DNA of 64,000 nt from Vibrio superstes (GTDB lineage: Bacteria > Pseudomonadota > Gammaproteobacteria > Enterobacterales > Vibrionaceae), in NCBI RefSeq assembly GCF_003569005.1, contig NZ_BCUR01000004.1:1897111-1961110 (forward strand), given 5' to 3'. Each line of letters starts with the position of its first letter. The first letter of the stretch is position 1. Position numbers and translations under genes: made by a program. Below the pieces are notes generated by a model, which was given only the letters and a program-made list of their open reading frames with translations, was not told the origin of the DNA and ran no database searches. Below, one piece after another: positions 1 to 8,684 of the stretch.

Positions 1-46
1 CGGCCAACTTAGACATAGCATTACGAAATTCTTGTTGTAGAGACAT
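1..46 (-). CDS. N-terminal fragment, possible flavin reductase
   Basis: An ATG at position 46 on the minus strand, preceded by AGGAATAAA (a plausible ribosome binding site), opens a frame reading MSLQQEFRNAMSKLA before the window ends. This resembles the first residues of HpaC/RutF-type flavin reductases, which start with a similar FRDAM...LAAAV pattern. Fifteen residues are too few to be sure of the family. The start codon and RBS are visible; the function is a guess. Confidence 0.4.
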   Translation of the reverse strand, partial: MSLQQEFRNAMSKLA

Positions 47-171
47 GTTTTATTCCTCGTTAGATGACAATAATTGGGCGTTTTTATAAACGCTCCTTGT
101 TATGTGTCTCTATTGTGGTTCAAAACCCAGATCTCGAACATAGACAGAAACCGCAATCGCTTGCACTTTTC

Positions 172-261
172 ATAGTCTCTCAATCGGGTGCGTTTGACAT
201 CATGCAAGTGATGCCTAAAACAGCATTAGATTGGTACGTTGAATCAATTCTGTCGGTCTAA
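172..261 (+). pseudogene. Degenerate fragment of an MltF-like lytic transglycosylase
   Basis: Positions 198-242 are identical over 45 bp to 10790-10834 in the intact transglycosylase gene at 9759-11228. Weaker similarity extends left to about 174. Translated, the piece reads SQSGAFDIMQVMPKTALD and aligns with SHRGAVGIMQVMPKTALD of the intact protein, part of the SLT core next to the catalytic glutamate. Nothing else of the gene is recognisable around it and the frame stops at 261. It is best read as debris of a second copy or a small duplicated patch. A 65-aa open frame runs through it (from 64) but has no sign of being a real gene. Confidence 0.7.
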
Positions 262-311
262 TTTTTTTTAATAGCTCGCCTGTCTTGAACCCCACCATCA
301 TAGTGCCAGAC

Positions 312-345
312 ACTATAAAGTCCTGATAAATATGGACTTTATAGT
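312..345. terminator. 12-bp perfect inverted repeat after the glutathione synthetase gene
   Basis: ACTATAAAGTCC (312-323) and GGACTTTATAGT (334-345) form a perfect 12-bp stem with a 10-nt loop, 21 bp past the stop of the minus-strand operon. No strong T tract follows on either strand, so it may be a terminator or an mRNA 3'-end stabiliser. Confidence 0.5.
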
Positions 346-365
346 AGTCATACTTTTAGTTGGAA

Positions 366-1841
366 TTAAACATCAATGAGTACCAGTGAGTCTAATATCC
401 CTTGCCCACTATGAATGCCACCTTCATTTTCACTCGCGGGCTTGCTCCGAATAAGGTAACCCGCATAGCCATTTTGTTCTGTTACCGGTTCACCTTGGTA
501 ATGAGCGGTAAACAAACCAATCTCGCTGACAAGGTCCGTTACCAGAGACTGCTTGCCGTCACGAACAGCAATGGTTGGCATATCGCGCTCATGAGGGTAC
601 AGGCGTTGCATCAGTGCCCAGGCATCGTACTCTTCTGGTTTTAACTGGGCTAGAGTCTGGCTAATATCCTCACCAAATACGCAGTGTCCACCACCCTCGC
701 CTTGGTTCTTGAGTACCCATTGTTCCTTATCAGCAGAGGCATTGAACCACTCGATGTTCTGTGTTGATACCGGCTTCATATCCGCAAGCACACTCTTAAC
801 CAGTGCCGCCTCTTCAAGGGACAAACCCCAACGAGCATATTCTTCTGATGGCATCATGGTGAGCAACATCTGCATCGACTTGCTGGTTGCCAGCTGCTGA
901 CTGATGGTGGCATTCATAGCAACAAAATGCTGTTCTATGAACAGGCGAGTTTGGCTTAATGTTTGACAGCAGATGTCTTCGTTAAGATCCGGAGCCCAAT
1001 AATCTGTGTACTGATAGCCAGCGCGCAGATAAACCGTATCGATAGCGCCCACGCCTTGTAAGATCAGGCGCTGGTTATCACCGGTTGAAAGCTGTGCACT
1101 CAGCTGCTCAAAGGTGCGACGCACAGTTTTAATCCCGAGATTTTGCAGTGCAATCTCTAGCAGATGCTGATCATAAACGTTGTCTTCATCTTTTTGTACG
1201 ATCATCAAAAAGGTTGGCTTTTGTTCGAGCGCGCAGTCTCCTAACTCGGCAAAATGCGCTTTCACTTTCTTCGCTGAGGTGGCAATACCCAGTGCAAGCT
1301 GTTCCATACCCTGATTATCCGCTGGCACCGCGGTCTCATCTTCTAGCCAATTACGATAAACCTCGCCCCATTGATTCTCGACATAGCGGTGTAGCTCAGC
1401 TGCTCGTTGACCAAATGGCCCCATTCCTGCTGCAATGCCATTGAATTCGATGACTTTTGCGCCATGCTGACGATCATCCATGAAGTCGGTGCGCATGAGT
1501 AACAAAGGTTGTCTGGCAGGTTGTTGGCGATGACTCGCATCCCCATGTGGCTGCTGATGTAACTCCATTAAACGACCAAAGAAGGGATCCGCTTTTGCCA
1601 TATCGCTCAGCGATGCCTGTAAAAAGTCATGGTCTTCAGACACATTACTCACGAGCTTTGCGATCAATGGTGTCACAGATAACAAATGCTGGTATGCAGA
1701 ACGCTGCATTGTCATTGGTGCAATGCTAAAAGGCACGTGCCTGGCTGTATTGTCTTCTTGACGAAAGGCAACGCCGTGCATGATTTCCCATTCAGTGACA
1801 TCTTCAATAACCTGTTGAGATACTAATTGCTTGTTATTCAT
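366..1841 (-). CDS. Eukaryotic-type glutathione synthetase
   Basis: 491 aa. It aligns along its length with the animal/plant glutathione synthetase family (ATP-dependent joining of gamma-glutamylcysteine and glycine), not with the bacterial GshB fold family member usual in gammaproteobacteria. Recognisable blocks: KVIEFNGIAAG near 129-139, TVYLRAGY near 269-276, QQLATSK at 315-321, the glycine-rich ATP loop NQGEGGGH at 379-386, VSEIGLF at 438-444, and the C-terminal substrate/lid motifs YLIRSK (462-467) and EGGIHSGQGILD (473-484), equivalent to human LLRTK and DGGVAAGVAVLD. It is the last gene of an operon behind an MdlA/MdlB-type exporter (gap 28 bp). No signal peptide, so cytosolic. Probably acquired laterally; the exact product could differ (homoglutathione or another gamma-glutamyl peptide). 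Confidence 0.88.
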   Translation of the reverse strand: MNNKQLVSQQVIEDVTEWEIMHGVAFRQEDNTARHVPFSIAPMTMQRSAYQHLLSVTPLIAKLVSNVSEDHDFLQASLSDMAKADPFFGRLMELHQQPHGDASHRQQPARQPLLLMRTDFMDDRQHGAKVIEFNGIAAGMGPFGQRAAELHRYVENQWGEVYRNWLEDETAVPADNQGMEQLALGIATSAKKVKAHFAELGDCALEQKPTFLMIVQKDEDNVYDQHLLEIALQNLGIKTVRRTFEQLSAQLSTGDNQRLILQGVGAIDTVYLRAGYQYTDYWAPDLNEDICCQTLSQTRLFIEQHFVAMNATISQQLATSKSMQMLLTMMPSEEYARWGLSLEEAALVKSVLADMKPVSTQNIEWFNASADKEQWVLKNQGEGGGHCVFGEDISQTLAQLKPEEYDAWALMQRLYPHERDMPTIAVRDGKQSLVTDLVSEIGLFTAHYQGEPVTEQNGYAGYLIRSKPASENEGGIHSGQGILDSLVLIDV

Positions 1842-1869
1842 ACTCTTAAATTCTTCCTAATACGTTTAA

Positions 1870-3747
1870 TCATGCAACGCTAACAGGCGTTAAACCCAGC
1901 GTACTGTTCTGATGTTCGTCTTCTTCTTGCGCTTTTTGCGCAAGGTATAAATCTCGATAGTCACCTGGCTGTTCAATCAACTGGTGATGGGTACCACTTT
2001 GAACCAATTCACCCTTGTTCATCACCAAGATCTGATCGGCGCTTTTGATCGTCGATAGACGATGTGCCACAGTGATGACAGTGCGACCATCTTGGATACT
2101 TTCGAGTGCTTGTTTCACCGTTTCTTCTGATTCACTGTCAATATTTGCTGTCGCCTCATCCAGCAGGAATACCTTAGGGTCGTGTGAAATAGCGCGCGCC
2201 AAGGCCAACAATTGCCTTTCCCCCACGGACAGTGATGCTCCACCGTTGCGCGGCTGGTGATCGAATCCATCGGAGAGACGATGAACAAAGCGATCCGCTT
2301 TCACCGTCTCCGCTGCTCGTATAGCTTTATCTCGTCTAGCTTCTTGGCTTTGTAACGGAGTTGAGGACTCGTCATCACTAAGAGCTATATTGTCAACGAT
2401 ACTGCCGCTAAATATGGTGGGGTCTTGAGACACCAAGCCAAACAGTTTTCTTAGTTGCGATTCAGGCAAGCTCTGAATAGGCTGCCCGCCAACAAGAATC
2501 TCTCCGTGTTGTTGCTGGTAAAAACGCATCAACAAGTTGATCACCGAGCTTTTACCACTGCCGGTATGCCCCACTACTGCCGTAAATTGGCCGCCTTTAG
2601 CGGTAAAGCTAACGTCTTTAAGTACAGGTTTATCTGCCTCGTATCCCATGGTGACATTACGAAACTCAATGTCATGAGCCGCATCGATTTTCACGTCTGG
2701 CTTGGCGTGATGGTGTGCTTCTGATTCATCATCCAATAATTCAAAAACACGTTTGGATGCCACCGTGGCAACTTGCAGTTTATGCAGCTCCATCGATAGC
2801 TGACGGAATGGGTCAAAGAAGCGTTCGATGTAATTCAAGAACGCATACAGGGTACCAATCTCGACAATGGTTGACATGGATGCACCAGCAAACCATGCCA
2901 CAATACCGGCGGCGGTTAAGGTTGAGATAAGGCGCGTTAACGGCAACAACATCAGGCTATCAATAGCTATCGACTTAGTCCTAAACTTGAACCAGCTGTC
3001 GTTATCTTTCTCAAACTTCGCTTGGAAGGCCTTCTCTTGGCGAAACGCTTGGATTAACGCCATCCCTTGTAAAGACTCGTTGATCTGCCCGTTAATGTTG
3101 CTGACTTGAACTCGGATGCCATCAAACACCGACATAGAGATCTTACGATACAAGTGCATCGTCAATAAAAGGACAGGAATCAAAACCAGGCTCAGTAGCA
3201 TCAAGTGCCAATCCAACAAAGCGATGGCAATGAAGATGGCGGTAATGCGCAGTGCACCTTGGATCACGGTTGGGATCGTCGATACATACATGTTACGCAG
3301 TGCTTCGGTATCATTGGTAATGTAAGAAACCAATTTCCCAGTGGCCAATCGATCAAAGGTCGCAATGGGGAAATTCAATACGTGACGAAATAACTGCTCT
3401 CGTACGTCCTTAACCACCAGCAATGCACTGTGTTTAAAGGTCACCGCTTGCAGGTAACCAAACACGGCAGCGAGTATGTAAAAAAGAAATACTAACCCGG
3501 TAAACATCAACAGTTGTTGCCACTCAAACTGTTGTGGCACGATCACCTCATCGAGTATGATCTTCGCGAGCCACGGAATGGTCATCTCTGCGGCAACCGC
3601 TAGAGCCAGCATCAAGAAGGCAAAAGCGAAACGCGCCTTGTGAGGGAGTGAAAAAGCAAACAAGCGACGATACAGCGCATCATTTTTCATTGGTTCAGGC
3701 TTCTGTGACTCTTTGTTCAATTGACTTTCTGCTTGAGACTTACTCAT
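1870..3747 (-). CDS. mdlB: ABC exporter half-transporter, MdlB-like
   Basis: About 625 aa from the ATG at 3747, which has AAGGGG eight bases upstream; an in-frame ATG at 3774 lies inside the previous gene. An N-terminal six-helix exporter domain is followed by a nucleotide-binding domain with Walker A GHTGSGKSS, signature LSVGERQ, Walker B VFLLDE (with the catalytic glutamate) and H-loop AHRLST. The LSVG-type signature and overall sequence match E. coli MdlB. It overlaps mdlA by 8 bp, the usual arrangement for a heterodimer. Substrate unknown; the downstream glutathione synthetase hints at a thiol or conjugate, but this is inference. Confidence 0.85.
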   Translation of the reverse strand: MSKSQAESQLNKESQKPEPMKNDALYRRLFAFSLPHKARFAFAFLMLALAVAAEMTIPWLAKIILDEVIVPQQFEWQQLLMFTGLVFLFYILAAVFGYLQAVTFKHSALLVVKDVREQLFRHVLNFPIATFDRLATGKLVSYITNDTEALRNMYVSTIPTVIQGALRITAIFIAIALLDWHLMLLSLVLIPVLLLTMHLYRKISMSVFDGIRVQVSNINGQINESLQGMALIQAFRQEKAFQAKFEKDNDSWFKFRTKSIAIDSLMLLPLTRLISTLTAAGIVAWFAGASMSTIVEIGTLYAFLNYIERFFDPFRQLSMELHKLQVATVASKRVFELLDDESEAHHHAKPDVKIDAAHDIEFRNVTMGYEADKPVLKDVSFTAKGGQFTAVVGHTGSGKSSVINLLMRFYQQQHGEILVGGQPIQSLPESQLRKLFGLVSQDPTIFSGSIVDNIALSDDESSTPLQSQEARRDKAIRAAETVKADRFVHRLSDGFDHQPRNGGASLSVGERQLLALARAISHDPKVFLLDEATANIDSESEETVKQALESIQDGRTVITVAHRLSTIKSADQILVMNKGELVQSGTHHQLIEQPGDYRDLYLAQKAQEEDEHQNSTLGLTPVSVA

Positions 3748-5536
3748 GATCAGTCCCCTTAGCACTGGTTTCATTTTCAGTGCTTTTTTCGCCCGTTACT
3801 GACTTCCCTAATTGGCTTTGGCGCTGATACACAGTGGAATACCAACCTTGATGGGCAACCAATTGATGATGTGAGCCTCGTTCTTCCACCTGCCCTTCGT
3901 TTAATACCAAGATATGGTCTGCCTCGATTAAGTTGGTCAAACGCTGCGTCACTAGCAGTATGGTTTTGTGTGAATAGTGAGCTCTTATATTTTGGCGAAC
4001 ACGCACCTCAGTTTTCATGTCCAATGCACTGAAGGGGTCATCTAAAAGAAGGATATCTGCGCCAGAAAGCAGCGCTCTTGCCAGAGTGACGCGCTGTCTT
4101 TGGCCTCCAGATAGATTCGTTCCTCCCTCGCGAAGCTCGGTATCAAACCCGTCAGGCATAGCAAGGATCTCATCTTTGATTCCCGCCATTTCAGCGACAT
4201 GCTCAATCTCTTGATCTGTGGCTTCTGGCTTGGCCAAGGCGATGTTCTCTGTAATGGTGCCTGAAAACAGATGCGGTTTTTGAGGAACCCAGGCCATCTT
4301 GCGTCTGAGTGATTCAAAGGTCAGGCTATCGGTAGAAAACCCAGCTAAGTGAATACTGGATGATGGTTCAAGCTCAAACTGCCTAAGTGCTAAGTGCAAC
4401 AAGGTACTCTTACCGCTACCCGTTGGCCCTGTGATACCAACCAAGCCACCGGCAGGCAGATCAAACTTCACCTTATCTACCGCCTTGCGGTTGCTGTTTT
4501 GATAAGTGAATGACTCAACATTAAATTGCATACTTGAGTCTGCATTGCGGGGTAAGGCCTTGTCACCCTCAACAACCTCAATGTTTTCAGCAAACAACCC
4601 TTCTAGACGACGCCATGAGGTGCTGCCACGTTGAAACACATTAAACTGCCAACCAAACTGCAAGAATGGGCCAAGCAATTGCCCAAGATAAAGAGTGAAG
4701 GTCGTAAACAAGCCCACAGTTATGCTGCCTTGCTCTATCAACCAGGCACCATATCCAAGGGAAATGACAAACGAAAGCCCATAAACCAATTGAATGGTAG
4801 GACTGAATGCCGCATCCACTTTAGCAACGGATAGGTTTGCATCGACCGTTTTTTCGAGGCTGTCTGTAAATAATTTCTGCTGGCGATCGGCTATACCGTG
4901 AGAGCGTACCGCGCGAATGCCCGATACCGTTTCTCGAGTCTCTTCGGTTAAATCTGAAAACGCCGATTGCGCCTGACCAAATGCCTTGTGCAGTTTTATA
5001 CCATATCGACGGGTAATCAGAACCAACAACGGGAACGGCAGTAATGCCACTGCCGTCAACTGCCCACTCACCACAAAGATCATGCCCAAAATTACCGTAA
5101 AACCCGCAATCAAAGAATCCACCAAGGTCATGATGCCCATGCCCATTGTCTCTTCCACTGCATTAAGGTCATTGGTGGCATGCGCCATAAGATCACCAGT
5201 ACTACGGCGAGCATAAAATGCCGGTGATAACTGTGAAAACTTCTGAAATAGTTCACTACGAAGCACACGTGTAATCGCGATAGACGCGCCATACAGCTTG
5301 CTTTGCCATACAAAACGTAAGCCGTACATTGCCACGCCAGCGACTATGATTCCGCTAACATGAAGAATTAGCGCTTGAGAATCTAGAGTCCCCTCGCTGA
5401 TGCCATCTACGATACGACCAATTAACCATGAAGGCACAAGGTTGATCAGCGCAACAACCTGCAACGCCACGAAGGCTATCAAGTATTGGCGACCAAACCT
5501 TTTGAGGTAGTCCTTTAGTTTCCAAAGAATGTTCAT
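3740..5536 (-). CDS. mdlA: ABC exporter half-transporter, MdlA-like
   Basis: 598 aa, inner-membrane exporter domain plus ATPase domain. Walker A GPTGSGKST, signature LSGGQRQR, Walker B ILLLDDPFSALD. The residue after the Walker B aspartate is Asp, not the catalytic Glu, as in the degenerate-site partner of heterodimeric exporters such as MdlA. First gene of the three-gene minus-strand operon mdlA-mdlB-glutathione synthetase. The start ATG has only a weak ribosome binding site (AAGAG about 14 bases upstream). Confidence 0.85.
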   Translation of the reverse strand: MNILWKLKDYLKRFGRQYLIAFVALQVVALINLVPSWLIGRIVDGISEGTLDSQALILHVSGIIVAGVAMYGLRFVWQSKLYGASIAITRVLRSELFQKFSQLSPAFYARRSTGDLMAHATNDLNAVEETMGMGIMTLVDSLIAGFTVILGMIFVVSGQLTAVALLPFPLLVLITRRYGIKLHKAFGQAQSAFSDLTEETRETVSGIRAVRSHGIADRQQKLFTDSLEKTVDANLSVAKVDAAFSPTIQLVYGLSFVISLGYGAWLIEQGSITVGLFTTFTLYLGQLLGPFLQFGWQFNVFQRGSTSWRRLEGLFAENIEVVEGDKALPRNADSSMQFNVESFTYQNSNRKAVDKVKFDLPAGGLVGITGPTGSGKSTLLHLALRQFELEPSSSIHLAGFSTDSLTFESLRRKMAWVPQKPHLFSGTITENIALAKPEATDQEIEHVAEMAGIKDEILAMPDGFDTELREGGTNLSGGQRQRVTLARALLSGADILLLDDPFSALDMKTEVRVRQNIRAHYSHKTILLVTQRLTNLIEADHILVLNEGQVEERGSHHQLVAHQGWYSTVYQRQSQLGKSVTGEKSTENETSAKGTDHE

Positions 5537-5613
5537 AAATACACAGTTCGCTCTTGAGCTTGTTTTTCTAAAAATTAGGCGGAATCATAGCGCAAAGACT
5601 AGGGTTTCGCTCC

Positions 5614-5889
5614 TTGAGATTCAGTGGTTTAAACCACAATAAGACGAGTCACCTATATAAGACGTACAAGCTGGGAAAAAGACGAAAGTTTTTTGAAAAA
5701 AATCATAGAAAGATAATTGCACTACCCTTGTGCGCCTTCGTAGTGCTAGTACTGAACGCCTCTATCTTTTGGGTATATGCCATCACAGTGTTTGAACAGA
5801 TACTTAAAATCATACCTATGCGTTATCAAGCTCGAAAATTCCTAAGAAAGTTTGATAGCAAGAAGGCCAAAGAATTGATGTATGACTGA
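5614..5889 (+). CDS. Doubtful small membrane protein
   Basis: A 91-aa open frame beginning with TTG, in the 416-bp gap between mdlA and the LysR gene. It has a basic N-terminal third and one convincing hydrophobic stretch (about residues 35-58, LPLCAFVVLVLNASIFWVYA). There is no good ribosome binding site and no recognised family. It could be a real single-pass protein or chance; the hydrophobic segment is the only point in its favour. Confidence 0.25.
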   Translation: MRFSGLNHNKTSHLYKTYKLGKRRKFFEKNHRKIIALPLCAFVVLVLNASIFWVYAITVFEQILKIIPMRYQARKFLRKFDSKKAKELMYD

Positions 5890-5952
5890 TGGAATCACTA
5901 TAAATGGTTGGTGGTGCCCATTTTAGCGAACTGAAGCCTCTTCATGATTAGA

Positions 5953-6843
5953 CTACTCAATGTCTAACAATGAAATAACCCACTTTTGTAGTAAGTCGTC
6001 ATTGTATCTTGGGTGCCAAGCGGCAATCACATCAAAACCATCCGGTGATTGTTCAAGGGGTATATTCACCAAGTTTAGGCTTTCTACAGCCCTGGAAGGC
6101 AAGAAAGCGATGGAATCTGTGGTATCCAGGTACATAGGGACGATGGAAAAACACGGCGCAGACACCACGACGTTACGTTTCAATCCAAACTGTGCAAACC
6201 ATTCATCAATCGAGCCCTTAAAATTTGGCCTAGAGGGAGAGGCAATAATCGTAGGGTAATGGGCAACCTCAGCCAAAGATGGTGCTTTATTTGCTATCGA
6301 AGAGTTGGGGGAAGTCACACACAAATGATGCTCTTCAAACAGCTTTAGCGTGCGGTAGCTGCTTGGGATATAGTCAGGAAAAGCGATAGCTAGGTTAACC
6401 CTGCCGCTCTCCATCAATTCATGAAGCGTATCAATCTCAAAGTCCCTCACTATCAGCTTGAGTTCAGGGGCTAGCTCTCTAATTTTGGAGATCAATTTAG
6501 GCAAAATGATCTGCTGAGCATAGTCCGTCGCCGAAATCACAAACGTGCCTTTCACTTTATTTGGCACAAAGCTAGAAGCCGAGATCAGGGAGTTAAAATC
6601 TATCAGCAGTTTATCCACCCCAATGGATAAGTTTTCGGCAAATGGAGTGGGCACAAAGCCATTGGTCTTGCGCACAAATAATCGGTCATCAAATACATCC
6701 CTGAGTTTCTTTAAATGCTCACTCACGGCTTGCTGGGTCAAACCGAGCTGACTGGCGGCTCGCGATGCGTTTTCCTCACGTATCAAGGCTTGGAATACTC
6801 TAAGCTGCTTGATATCCAATCGATCTAATTTATTCACTCGCAC
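5953..6843 (-). CDS. LysR-family transcriptional regulator
   Basis: 296 aa. The N-terminal winged helix (LKQLRVFQALIREENASRAA, then LGLTQQAVSEHLKKLRD) fits LysR regulators and the C-terminal part the periplasmic-binding-like effector domain. It is divergent from the SDR-like gene at 6986, sharing a 142-bp promoter region, the classic layout for a LysR regulator and its target. Effector unknown. Confidence 0.9.
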   Translation of the reverse strand: MRVNKLDRLDIKQLRVFQALIREENASRAASQLGLTQQAVSEHLKKLRDVFDDRLFVRKTNGFVPTPFAENLSIGVDKLLIDFNSLISASSFVPNKVKGTFVISATDYAQQIILPKLISKIRELAPELKLIVRDFEIDTLHELMESGRVNLAIAFPDYIPSSYRTLKLFEEHHLCVTSPNSSIANKAPSLAEVAHYPTIIASPSRPNFKGSIDEWFAQFGLKRNVVVSAPCFSIVPMYLDTTDSIAFLPSRAVESLNLVNIPLEQSPDGFDVIAAWHPRYNDDLLQKWVISLLDIE

Positions 6844-6985
6844 ATCTACTTGTCATCCAAAACCATCAGCCACCCTAACATATAACCAAAATTTCTTGTA
6901 TCACGTACAGAATTACTTTGTTTCCTCTGGTTTTGACTATCTCGTAAAGTACCACCATCAAATCAGAGAGTAGAGAATAGAAGAA

Positions 6986-7591
6986 ATGAAAACAGTAATT
7001 TTAATTGGTGCAAACGGCAAGATGGGTCAAGCTGCATTAACAGGCCTAGGTAATCACAAAGTCATCACTGCAGGACGCTCTGGCAATGTTGACCACTTGG
7101 TGGATATTACCAGCGAGGAATCCATCGAAGCGCTCTATCAATCCGTCGGCCACTTTGACGCTGTGGTAAATACCGTAGGGCTTTGTGAATATGCAACATT
7201 CGAGGATATGACCGAGGCACAGTGGATGACAACCGTCATGAGTAAGATGATGGGGCAGATCAACCTAGTCCGTATTGGTCAAAAATACATTGCTGACGGA
7301 GGTTCATTCACCCTTATCAGTGGCATACTCAATGTGAAACCTATCCCTTTTGCTATTGCCGATGCAACCACTAGCGGTGCCATCGATACCTTTGTAAAAT
7401 GCGTGGCTTTTGAGATGCCAAGAAACACCAGAATCAATGTCATTAACCCAACCGTGCTTGCAGAGGCATGGGAGGTATACGGTGAAATGATGCCAGGCTT
7501 TGAACCGGTATCGAGCAAACTGGTCGGCAAGGCATTTGAGCGTTCGGTTGATGGCTTCATCACTGGAGAGGTTATTTTCGTAGACGCTTAA
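6986..7591 (+). CDS. Short-chain dehydrogenase-like protein lacking the YxxxK motif
   Basis: 201 aa. The N-terminus has an NAD(P)-binding Rossmann motif in compact form (VILIGANGKMGQAAL), with VDITSEESIEAL after the second strand and NTVG as the usual NNAG element. The catalytic region has the Ser (TLISGI) but where YxxxK is expected reads FAIADATTSGA, with no Tyr or Lys. So it is an atypical SDR, perhaps a redox sensor or an enzyme with altered chemistry. Small even for the family. Likely controlled by the divergent LysR gene. Confidence 0.8.
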   Translation: MKTVILIGANGKMGQAALTGLGNHKVITAGRSGNVDHLVDITSEESIEALYQSVGHFDAVVNTVGLCEYATFEDMTEAQWMTTVMSKMMGQINLVRIGQKYIADGGSFTLISGILNVKPIPFAIADATTSGAIDTFVKCVAFEMPRNTRINVINPTVLAEAWEVYGEMMPGFEPVSSKLVGKAFERSVDGFITGEVIFVDA

Positions 7592-8083
7592 CTCGCTTGT
7601 TGAAATCAACGCAGAGATGCTTGGATAGGCCGTCACCCTAAATGCAAAAAGCCCTGACCAATTTCAGTCAGGGCTTACCCAGTAGATTAACTCAAGGCTA
7701 AGCCATAGATACTAATCGCTCCTTTATGACCTATATCTCTGATGGTTACTTTTCATTCAACCCTAGAGAGATTGATTTTGTGACGGTTTAACTGGGACTC
7801 ATGACAATCTATTTTAATTCGTAAATCCGGTGTCAAAATGTTTCAAGATATTTCAGGGCTTTAGGGCGCTCTACCCTAACTTTATGATTTAATAAGATAA
7901 AACCTATAACCCCCAATGATTAATCTCTCGTTAACTGTTCATTAATTCATTCCAATTTATCACCATTCTTCACGCCGATAGACTCCGGCTCCCTTCTGGT
8001 TCAGCTGTGTTTTAAATGCTTTTCTTCGCCCAGCTTGTGATCACGAAGGTGACAAAGATTGCGGACCAACAAATAGGAAAATT
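7592..8083. other. Gene-free stretch
   Basis: About 490 bp between the SDR-like gene and the DUF3332 gene. Apart from the hairpin at 7649-7676 it is AT-rich with no convincing open frame, repeat or RNA gene. It presumably holds the promoter of the lipoprotein gene, but no clear -35/-10 pair stands out. Confidence 0.5.
7649..7676. terminator. Hairpin downstream of the SDR-like gene
   Basis: AAGCCCTGAC (7649-7658) pairs with GTCAGGGCTT (7667-7676) around an 8-nt loop. Five A residues end at the left arm, giving a U tract only for minus-strand transcripts; for the plus-strand SDR gene the U tract is weak. Confidence 0.6.
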
Positions 8084-8614
8084 ATGAATATCAAAATTAA
8101 ACTCGCGCTACTCATAGCATCATCTCTCGCCTTAAGTGGTTGTGTGGGTAGTAACGCGGTGACAGAAAAGCTGATGGGTTTCAACGTTAAGGTGGTAGAC
8201 AATCGCTACGCTCGAGCGGGTGTGAACTTTCTGTTATCTCCCGTGTACGGTTTCACATGGTTAGCCGATGTATTTGTGGTGAACTCCATCGAATTTTGGT
8301 CTGGTACCAACCCGATCAACGGGAAAAATCATATTTTTGATACCAAGCTTAAAACTTATATTGAGATTAATGACAAAATCGACTCTAGCCTCCACGACGC
8401 ACCGATCGATCCCTTAACCAAGGTCGAACCAAATCATGGCACCATTCGCTATCTGGACGAGAACACTATTGAAATGGAAGTGGTATTAAGCGATGGGGGA
8501 ACGTCAAAGGTGACAGCGGTTCAAGACGGCGATTCGATTCTGTATTACATCGAGGACCAATTAGTTTCTGAGACAACACTGAACGCATTGGAAAAAGAAT
8601 TTTCTGCTTCGTAG
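8084..8614 (+). CDS. DUF3332 family lipoprotein
   Basis: 176 aa. The signal peptide ends in a lipobox (ALSGC, Cys about 20), predicting a lipid-anchored envelope protein. The segment VVDNRYARAGVNFLLSPVYG followed by NSIEFWSGTNPINGK and HIFDTK is typical of DUF3332 proteins common in Vibrio. Function of the family is unknown. AGGA lies six bases before the ATG. Stands alone; the following LysR gene is 70 bp downstream on the same strand. Confidence 0.85.
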   Translation: MNIKIKLALLIASSLALSGCVGSNAVTEKLMGFNVKVVDNRYARAGVNFLLSPVYGFTWLADVFVVNSIEFWSGTNPINGKNHIFDTKLKTYIEINDKIDSSLHDAPIDPLTKVEPNHGTIRYLDENTIEMEVVLSDGGTSKVTAVQDGDSILYYIEDQLVSETTLNALEKEFSAS

Positions 8615-8684
8615 AAATGAATACCTATAGTTAATAATATAACCAAGGAAGGTTATCAGCTAATTTACTAAAGATGACCACATT

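Noticed and set aside
64-261. 65-aa protein at the left edge
   Set aside because: No RBS; its conserved part is a decayed piece of the transglycosylase gene.
7304-7636. 110-aa minus-strand frame over the SDR-like gene
   Set aside because: Antisense shadow of the SDR-like gene with no family resemblance.
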